10,441 nt of DNA from VFJZ01 sp038321545 (GTDB lineage Bacteria > Actinomycetota > Thermoleophilia > Gaiellales > F1-60-MAGs149), in the NCBI GenBank assembly GCA_038321545.1, contig JBBQFB010000129.1, forward strand, positions 1 through 10,441. The letters run 5' to 3'. Below the pieces are notes generated by a model that was given only the letters and a program-made list of their open reading frames with translations, ran no database searches and had not been told where the DNA came from. Position numbers and translations under genes: made by a program. Shown here piece after piece: positions 5,976 through 10,441 of the stretch. Every line of letters begins with the position of its first letter. The stretch's first letter is position 1.

Positions 5976-7658
5976 TTGATCCGTCACGATGTCGTTGTCG
6001 TCGGCGCCGGCCTTGCCGGCATGCGTGCGGCCATCGAGGCCAAGCGTCAGGGCATCGACGTGGCAGTGGTCTCGAAGCTCCATCCCACCCGCTCGCACTC
6101 GGGCGCGGCGGAAGGCGGCATCAACGCCGCGCTCGGCAACGCGACCGAGGACTCACCCGAGAGCCACACCTTCGACACGGTCAAGGGCTCGGACTACCTG
6201 GGCGACCAGGACGCGATCGAGATCATGTGCACCGAGGCGCCCGGTGACATCTTCGAGCTGGAGCGGATGGGTGCGATCTTCTCCCGCGCCGAGGACGGCC
6301 GGCTCGCCCAGCGCCCGTTCGGCGCGGCCGGTGCACCGCGCACCGTCTACTCCGCCGACATCACCGGCCACGTGCTGATTCACGTGCTGTTCGAGCAGCT
6401 CGTGAAGCACGAGGTGAAGGTGTACGAGGAGTTCCACTGCACCCAGCTCGTGATCGACGACGGCCGCTGCGCCGGCGTGCTGGCGTGGGACATCGTCCGC
6501 GGCGGCGTGCAGGCCATCGAGGCCAACCACGTGATCCTCGCCACGGGCGGCGTCGGCCGCATGTACTACGGCACCACGAACGCCTATGCCTGCACCGGCG
6601 ACGGCATGTCGCTGGCCTGGAGGGCCGGCGTGCCGCTGAAGGACATGGAGTTCATGCAGTTCCACCCGACCACGCTGAAGTCGAACGGCGTGCTCATCAC
6701 CGAGGGCTGTCGCGGCGAGGGTGGCTACCTGCGCAACAAGGACGGCGACCGGTTCATGGCCACCGACGCGCCGAACGCGATGGAGCTCGCGTCGCGCGAC
6801 GTGGTCTCGCGCGCCGAGTGGAAGGAGATCGCCGACGGTCGCGGCGTCGACGGCTGCGTGCTGCTCGACCTCACCCACCTCGGTGCGAAGAAGATCCGGA
6901 CGCGGCTGCCCGGCTCCCGCGAGCTGGCGATGGACTACGCCGGCGTCGATCCGATCCGCGAGCCGATCCCGGTGCGGCCGGGCGCCCACTACCACATGGG
7001 CGGCGTCGACGTCGACAACTGGGGCGAGTCGATCATCCCGGGCCTGTGGGCCGCCGGCGAGGTGGCCTGCGTATCCGTCCACGGTGCCAACCGCCTGGGT
7101 GGCAACTCGCTGATGGAGACGATCACCTTCGGCCGGCGCGCCGGCCAGGCGACCGGCGAGCGGGTGCGCGAGGACGGCGACACCGGCGCACGCATCGAGG
7201 CCAGCGTCGTGGCCGACGAGCAGCGCCGCATCGACGCGCTGCTGCGACGTGACGCGGGCGAGCGTCCGGCCGCGATCCGCGAGAAGCTCGCGAAGTCGAT
7301 GTACGACAAGGCCGGCGTGTACCGCACCGAGTCCGCTCTGCGGGAGGCGCTCGAGACGGTCGGCGAGCTGCGTGAGCGCGCGAGCAAGCTGGTGCTGCAG
7401 GACCACGGGCAGCTGTTCAACTCCGATCTGGTGCAGAGCTTCGAGCTGGAGGCCCTGCTGGAGTGCGCCGACTGCCTCGTCACCGGCGCGCTCGCCCGGC
7501 AGGAGAGCCGCGGCGCCCACTCGCGCCTGGACTACACCGAGCGCGACGACGAACGCTGGATGAAGCACACCCTCGCCTGGTGCGACAACGGCGAGGTCCG
7601 GCTGGACTACAAACCGGTCACCGTCACGCGGTTCCAGCCGGTGGTCAGGAGCTACTGA
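5976..7658 (+). CDS. sdhA: Succinate dehydrogenase/fumarate reductase flavoprotein subunit
   Basis: SdhA oxidises succinate to fumarate on a bound FAD. The 560-residue protein opens with the dinucleotide-binding fold VVVVGAGLAGMRAAIEA (6-22). RSHSGAAEGG follows, with His41 at the covalent-FAD histidine position. Substrate residues are visible in MQFHPTTL (His230), ITEGCRGEGG (241-250), ASRDVVSRA (Arg274), AHYHMGG (His338) and GANRLGGNSL (Arg373), matching His242, Arg286, His354 and Arg399 of E. coli SdhA. There is no Tat signal, so it acts in the cytoplasm. The TTG start is supported by GGAGGG five bases upstream. It is the first gene of sdhA-sdhB-sdhE, and its TGA overlaps the sdhB ATG as TGATG. 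The HdrB-like third subunit places it in the class E group rather than the classical SdhABCD enzymes. Direction (succinate oxidation or fumarate reduction) cannot be read from sequence; the neighbouring icd favours oxidation. Confidence 0.96.
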   Translation: MIRHDVVVVGAGLAGMRAAIEAKRQGIDVAVVSKLHPTRSHSGAAEGGINAALGNATEDSPESHTFDTVKGSDYLGDQDAIEIMCTEAPGDIFELERMGAIFSRAEDGRLAQRPFGAAGAPRTVYSADITGHVLIHVLFEQLVKHEVKVYEEFHCTQLVIDDGRCAGVLAWDIVRGGVQAIEANHVILATGGVGRMYYGTTNAYACTGDGMSLAWRAGVPLKDMEFMQFHPTTLKSNGVLITEGCRGEGGYLRNKDGDRFMATDAPNAMELASRDVVSRAEWKEIADGRGVDGCVLLDLTHLGAKKIRTRLPGSRELAMDYAGVDPIREPIPVRPGAHYHMGGVDVDNWGESIIPGLWAAGEVACVSVHGANRLGGNSLMETITFGRRAGQATGERVREDGDTGARIEASVVADEQRRIDALLRRDAGERPAAIREKLAKSMYDKAGVYRTESALREALETVGELRERASKLVLQDHGQLFNSDLVQSFELEALLECADCLVTGALARQESRGAHSRLDYTERDDERWMKHTLAWCDNGEVRLDYKPVTVTRFQPVVRSY

Positions 7659-8701
7659 TGGAAGTCCCGAACGCGCACTTCACCACGCTCCAGGGCGCCT
7701 ACGACGTCGACCTCATGGAGGTCACGCTGCGCGTGCGGCGCTACGCCGGCGACGGCGCCCGCGCCGAGACCAAGTCGTACACCGTCGAGGTGCCGACCAC
7801 CGCGACGCTGCTCGACGCGCTGGACGCCGTCAAGGACACCCGCGACGGCACGCTCGCCTACCGGAAGTCGTGCCGGATGGCCGTCTGCGGCTCGTGCGGC
7901 ATGCGCATGGACGGCGGCGCGGTGCTGGCGTGCAAGACGGCCATGAAGCCGTTCGTCGATGCCGGCCACACGGTCACCGTGTCACCGATGGGCAACCTCC
8001 CGGTGATCAAGGACCTGGTCGTCGACATGGCGCCGTTCTGGCACAAGATCCACGCGATCAAGCCGTTCCTCGACAGCTCCGACGTCGACCAGCCCGAGCG
8101 CGAGTGGCGGGTCACGCCGCAGCAGAGCGCCCTGATCGCGAAGGAGTCGCTCTGCATCATGTGCGGCTGCTGCGTGTCGGAGTGCAACTCGATGGAGTCC
8201 GACCCCGACTTCCTCGGGCCGGCCGCGCTCGCGAAGGCCTACCGGTTCGTCGGCGACGTCCGCGACGGCGACGCCCGGTCGCGGCTGAAGGACCTGTCCG
8301 GTGCCCACGGCATCTGGGACTGCACCCGCTGCTACTTCTGCAACCAGCGCTGTCCGAAGGGCGTCGACCCGCGCGACGCGATCGCGAAGCTCGGCGCCGA
8401 GGCGTTCCGCGAGGGGCTGACCCGCGACGAGGGCGCCAAGCACGCGAAGGTGTTCGTCTCGTCGACGTACAAGGGCGGCTACCTGCGCGAGACCGAGCTG
8501 GTGCCGAAGACGATCGGACCGATCGGCGCGATCCAGCAGATCCCGTTCGCGCTGCAGCTGGCACGCGCCGGCAAGGTGCCGAACCCGCTCGCGCCGCACA
8601 AGGCGAAGGACAACGCCGAGGTGAAACGGCTCTGGAAGCTGATCGAGTCGCAGACGCCGAAGCACAGGGAACGCGCCACGCGTGGCGCCGAGGGAGCCTG
8701 A
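7658..8701 (+). CDS. sdhB: Succinate dehydrogenase/fumarate reductase iron-sulfur subunit, class E type
   Basis: SdhB carries electrons from the flavin toward quinone. In this 347-residue protein the N-terminal ferredoxin domain holds the [2Fe-2S] ligands in CRMAVCGSCGMRMDGG and LAC (Cys72, 77, 80, 92). The C-terminal domain has CIMCGCCVSEC (Cys166, 169, 172, 176, plus an extra Cys171) and CTRCYFCNQRCPKG (Cys222, 225, 228, 232). In classical SdhB the second site reads C-x5-C-x3-CP and binds [3Fe-4S]. Here the pattern C-x2-C-x2-C-x3-CP supplies the fourth ligand, so a second [4Fe-4S] is expected, as described for Sulfolobus/Acidianus-type enzymes. It is longer than E. coli SdhB (238 residues) owing to a roughly 100-residue C-terminal extension after the clusters. 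ATG 7658 is supported by AGGAG at 7647-7651 and overlap with the sdhA stop; ATG 7715, nearer the first conserved strand, is an alternative. Confidence 0.95.
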   Translation: MEVPNAHFTTLQGAYDVDLMEVTLRVRRYAGDGARAETKSYTVEVPTTATLLDALDAVKDTRDGTLAYRKSCRMAVCGSCGMRMDGGAVLACKTAMKPFVDAGHTVTVSPMGNLPVIKDLVVDMAPFWHKIHAIKPFLDSSDVDQPEREWRVTPQQSALIAKESLCIMCGCCVSECNSMESDPDFLGPAALAKAYRFVGDVRDGDARSRLKDLSGAHGIWDCTRCYFCNQRCPKGVDPRDAIAKLGAEAFREGLTRDEGAKHAKVFVSSTYKGGYLRETELVPKTIGPIGAIQQIPFALQLARAGKVPNPLAPHKAKDNAEVKRLWKLIESQTPKHRERATRGAEGA

Positions 8702-8703
8702 GG

Positions 8704-9615
8704 ATGAAGGACAAGTACGCCTACTACCCCGGCTGCCTCGCCAGCCTGTCGCAGAAGGAGCTCGACTCCTCCAGCCGCGCGATCATGGGCCTGCTCGGTG
8801 CCGAGCTGGTCGAGATGCCGTCCGTCACGTGCTGCGGCGCGGGGGACATCCACGAGGCGAAGCCCGACTACTACCTGCACATCTCGGCGCGCATCCTCGG
8901 CCAGGCCGAGCGCTCCGGCTGCGACACGATCCTCACGATCTGCAACGTCTGCACGCTCAACCTGCGGCAGGCGAACGAGCGGCTGAAGGAGAACCCGGCC
9001 GAGCTCGCGCGCATCAACGACAACCTCAAGCAGACCGGCATCGGTGGCTACGAGGGCGGCGTTGACGTGCGGCACCTGCTGTGGGAGGTCTCGCAGGGCG
9101 ATGGTTTCGAGCGCTTCAAGGCAGTCGCCGTGAAGTCGCTCGAAGGGCTCAAGGTAGCGCCGTTCTACGGCTGTCAGATCCTGCGGCCCGCGAAGCTGCT
9201 CGGCTTCGAGGATCCCGACCGTCCCGAGTCGCTCGAGCGCCTGATCGAGGCGTGCGGCGCCGAGGCGATCGACTACCCGGCGAAGATCAAGTGCTGTGGG
9301 TTCCCGATCGTGCTGGCCCGCGAGGACGTCGCGCTCGGCGAGCTCGTGCAGCCGCTGCAGCAGGCCTCAGAGGCCGGCGCCGACGTGATGGTGACGCCGT
9401 GCCCCCTCTGCCACCTGTCGCTCGACGCGTGGCAGAAGAAGGCCGAGGGCGTCGCGGGACAGGAGTTCCGGCTGCCGGTGCTCCACCTCGCGCAGCTGCT
9501 CGGCGCCGCTGCCGGCATCGACGAGTCGACGCTGAAGTTCCGCCGCCACATCGTCCGGTTGTCGGACGACGTGAAGGAGAAGCTGCAGCTGCCCTCCGTC
9601 ATCAGTGCCGACTGA
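8704..9615 (+). CDS. sdhE: HdrB-like CCG-domain subunit of class E succinate dehydrogenase (SdhE/SdhC type)
   Basis: This 303-residue protein resembles heterodisulfide reductase subunit B and replaces the membrane-anchor subunits of classical succinate dehydrogenase. It has two complete CCG motifs. The first is Cys11 (YYPGC), Cys43-Cys44 (TCCGAGD) and Cys80/Cys83 (CNVC). The second is Cys157 (YGC), Cys197-Cys198 (KCCGFP) and Cys233/Cys236 (CPLC). Spacing fits the C-x31-39-CC-x34-36-CxxC family pattern that binds the non-cubane [4Fe-4S] clusters of HdrB. No transmembrane segment is visible, so any membrane contact would be peripheral. It starts two bases after the sdhB stop, with GAGGGAG upstream, which ties it to the complex. 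It presumably passes electrons from SdhB to quinone, probably menaquinone; the acceptor is inferred. It is not the unrelated FAD-assembly factor also named SdhE. A free Hdr/glycolate-oxidase-type reductase is less likely given the operon. Confidence 0.9.
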   Translation: MKDKYAYYPGCLASLSQKELDSSSRAIMGLLGAELVEMPSVTCCGAGDIHEAKPDYYLHISARILGQAERSGCDTILTICNVCTLNLRQANERLKENPAELARINDNLKQTGIGGYEGGVDVRHLLWEVSQGDGFERFKAVAVKSLEGLKVAPFYGCQILRPAKLLGFEDPDRPESLERLIEACGAEAIDYPAKIKCCGFPIVLAREDVALGELVQPLQQASEAGADVMVTPCPLCHLSLDAWQKKAEGVAGQEFRLPVLHLAQLLGAAAGIDESTLKFRRHIVRLSDDVKEKLQLPSVISAD

Positions 9616-10072
9616 GCTGCCGGCACCCGCGCGCCGCGTCAGCGATGCGCTGCACGCGGCCGGGCTCGATATCGAGATCGTCGCGACCGGCGAGAGCGCC
9701 CGTACGGCCGAGGAGGCCGCGGCCGCCGTCGGCGCGCCGGTGGGCGCGATCGTGAAGTCGCTCGTCTTCCTGGAGGACGGCGAGCCGGTGTTGCTGCTGG
9801 TGTCCGGAGCGAATCGGGTGGCGGCGAAGACGCTCGGTCTGAAGCGCGCCGACGCCGACCAGGTGCGCGCCGCCACGGGCTATGCGATCGGCGGCATCCC
9901 GCCGCTGGCGCACGCCACGCCGCTGCACGTGCGCTGCGACGCCGACCTGCTGGCGTTCGACGTCGTGTGGGCCGCCGCGGGCACGCCGCACCACGTGTTT
10001 CCGATCGCGCCCGCCGATCTGGTGCGGGTGACGGGCGCCGAGGTCGGCGAGCTCGCCGACCGCTCAGCCTGA
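9605..10072 (+). CDS. YbaK/ProX-family aminoacyl-tRNA deacylase
   Basis: This 155-residue single-domain protein belongs to the YbaK/ProX/EbsC family, whose members hydrolyse mischarged tRNAs such as Cys-tRNA(Pro) or Ala-tRNA(Pro). Visible signatures are ESARTAEEAAAAVGAPVGAIVKSLVF (30-55, split here as ESARTAEEAAAA and VGAIVKSLVF), with Lys51 at the conserved position, then VSGANRV (66-72), GYAIGGIPPLAH (92-103) and the C-terminal VRVTGAEV. There is no synthetase domain, so it would act in trans. The GTG at 9605 is the only ATG/GTG/TTG start that gives the full domain. It overlaps the end of sdhE by 11 bp, so the gene is co-transcribed and probably translationally coupled, though no good Shine-Dalgarno sequence precedes it. 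The link to succinate dehydrogenase is not obvious and may be only positional. Its exact tRNA substrate cannot be assigned from sequence. Confidence 0.9.
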   Translation: MPTELPAPARRVSDALHAAGLDIEIVATGESARTAEEAAAAVGAPVGAIVKSLVFLEDGEPVLLLVSGANRVAAKTLGLKRADADQVRAATGYAIGGIPPLAHATPLHVRCDADLLAFDVVWAAAGTPHHVFPIAPADLVRVTGAEVGELADRSA

Positions 10073-10082
10073 CCCGCTCCCG

Positions 10083-10096
10083 CGCGCTCTGGCGCG
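10083..10096 (+). terminator. GC-rich hairpin after the YbaK-family gene
   Basis: CGCGC (10083-10087) and GCGCG (10092-10096) form a tight stem with a TCTG loop, 11 nt after the stop codon. No T-run follows, so it is only a candidate terminator element. Confidence 0.35.
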
Positions 10097-10103
10097 GCGC
10101 GCA

Positions 10104-10132
10104 CCACGACGCGATTGGCCGTCGCATCGTGG
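10104..10132. terminator. Imperfect palindrome between convergent genes, possible bidirectional terminator
   Basis: CCACGA (10104-10109) pairs with TCGTGG (10127-10132). After one C/A mismatch, GCGA (10111-10114) pairs with TCGC (10122-10125) around a 7-nt loop. Ten of eleven positions pair. Its place between the ends of two converging genes fits a two-way terminator, although flanking T/A runs are absent. Confidence 0.45.
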
Positions 10133-10163
10133 CGGGCTAGTCGAAACGCGGCGGGCTAGTCGA
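10131..10163. repeat. Short direct repeat of 14 bp, 19-bp period
   Basis: GGCGGGCTAGTCGA occurs at 10131-10144 and again at 10150-10163. The second copy contains the TAG stop codon (10158-10156, minus strand) of the last gene, so a duplicate of the gene's terminal bases lies just beyond it. A replication-slippage duplication is the simplest reading. Confidence 0.7.
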
Positions 10164-10440
10164 TCTCCACGACGTCGCCGTCGTGGAGGACGCGGACGTC
10201 CTGATGACCGGCCGTGCGGAGCTTGTCGCCGAGCTCCTTCTTGGCGTCCTCGACGCCGTGCACGAGCAGCAACGGCGTGTCTCGCTGCAGGGCGCTGACG
10301 GCCTGCACGAGCTCGCGCTGCGAGGCGTGGTCGGGCGACGGCGCCCAGCCCCACCGGCACGTGATCTCGGTGCGCTGGAGCGCGCCGTCCTCGCCCACGA
10401 ACTCGAACACGTCGCCCGTGGTGCGCTGCCGGGCGTTCGC
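10156..10440 (-). CDS. C-terminal end of a probable metallo-beta-lactamase/beta-CASP-type protein (5' end outside window)
   Basis: The minus-strand frame is open to the window edge, so the GTG at 10410 is probably internal; 94 residues are visible. The segment HASQRELVQAVSAL followed by TPLLLVHGVEDAKKELGDKL resembles the RMMBL tail of beta-CASP nucleases, where SAHADxxEL is followed by a strand and HGExxA. The protein closes with VRVLHDGDVVEID, much like the usual end of that fold. Differences weaken the call: DHASQREL replaces the canonical SAHADQ, and the metal-binding HxHxDH core would lie outside the window. RNA processing is therefore only a family-based suggestion. The gene ends in TAG, whereas the ten complete genes end in TGA, and its stop lies inside a small direct repeat. 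It converges on the sdh operon. Confidence 0.55.
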   Translation of the reverse strand, partial: ANARQRTTGDVFEFVGEDGALQRTEITCRWGWAPSPDHASQRELVQAVSALQRDTPLLLVHGVEDAKKELGDKLRTAGHQDVRVLHDGDVVEID

Positions 10441-10441
10441 G

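Noticed and set aside
6153..7568. 471-codon minus-strand frame opposite sdhA
   Set aside because: Composition is His/Val/Ala/Gly-biased with no family signature, and sdhA on the other strand is conserved throughout. It is an antisense shadow.
8704..9615. Reading the third sdh gene as true heterodisulfide reductase or glycolate oxidase subunit
   Set aside because: No hdrA/hdrC or glcD/E partner is nearby, and the 2-nt spacing to sdhB makes it part of the succinate dehydrogenase complex.
1..10441. Defence island, prophage or novel multi-gene system
   Set aside because: I searched the window for transposase, integrase, nuclease-effector, toxin or reverse transcriptase motifs and for repeat-spacer arrays and saw none. 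The genes are metabolic or secreted housekeeping types.

Overview
This GC-rich window with densely packed genes looks like a chromosomal segment of a high-GC actinobacterium. Thermoleophilia (Solirubrobacterales/Gaiellales-like) is my best guess. That rests on overall sequence style and on the mix of a secreted fibronectin-type repeat protein, a CAP-domain protein and an anchor-less succinate dehydrogenase, so it is inference, not proof. Almost everything is housekeeping metabolism. I see no mobile element, CRISPR array, rRNA or tRNA.

Layout. Positions 1-1451 (+) hold the C-terminal part of a large extracellular repeat protein. It converges on, and overlaps by 17 bp, a minus-strand operon running 3970 to 1435: pabB, pabC, pabA. 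These encode the route from chorismate to p-aminobenzoate for folate, and the genes overlap at every junction. A 105-bp divergent intergenic region separates pabB from a small secreted CAP/SCP-domain protein (4076-4579, +), which is followed by a terminator-like stem-loop. Next comes an NADP-type isocitrate dehydrogenase gene (4658-5872, +). It is intact except for an in-frame TAG at codon 12, where relatives have a conserved glutamate.

A recognisable promoter and a 5'-end hairpin precede a tightly coupled operon: sdhA (TTG start, 5976-7658), sdhB (7658-8701), an HdrB-like sdhE (8704-9615) and a YbaK/ProX-type tRNA-deacylase gene (9605-10072). The dehydrogenase belongs to the unusual class E (SdhABE) type. 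No membrane-anchor subunits SdhC/SdhD are present. SdhB carries a four-cysteine motif where the usual [3Fe-4S] centre sits, and the third subunit has two complete CCG cysteine motifs. The window ends with inverted repeats between convergent genes and the C-terminal end of a minus-strand gene that resembles the end of a metallo-beta-lactamase/beta-CASP nuclease.

Functionally, icd and sdhABE give two adjacent TCA-cycle steps plus electron transfer to quinone, and pabABC feeds folate synthesis. The observations most worth checking are the amber codon in icd, the cluster composition and anchor-less design of the succinate dehydrogenase, the pabB/pabC junction, and the hairpin at the predicted 5' end of the sdh mRNA.
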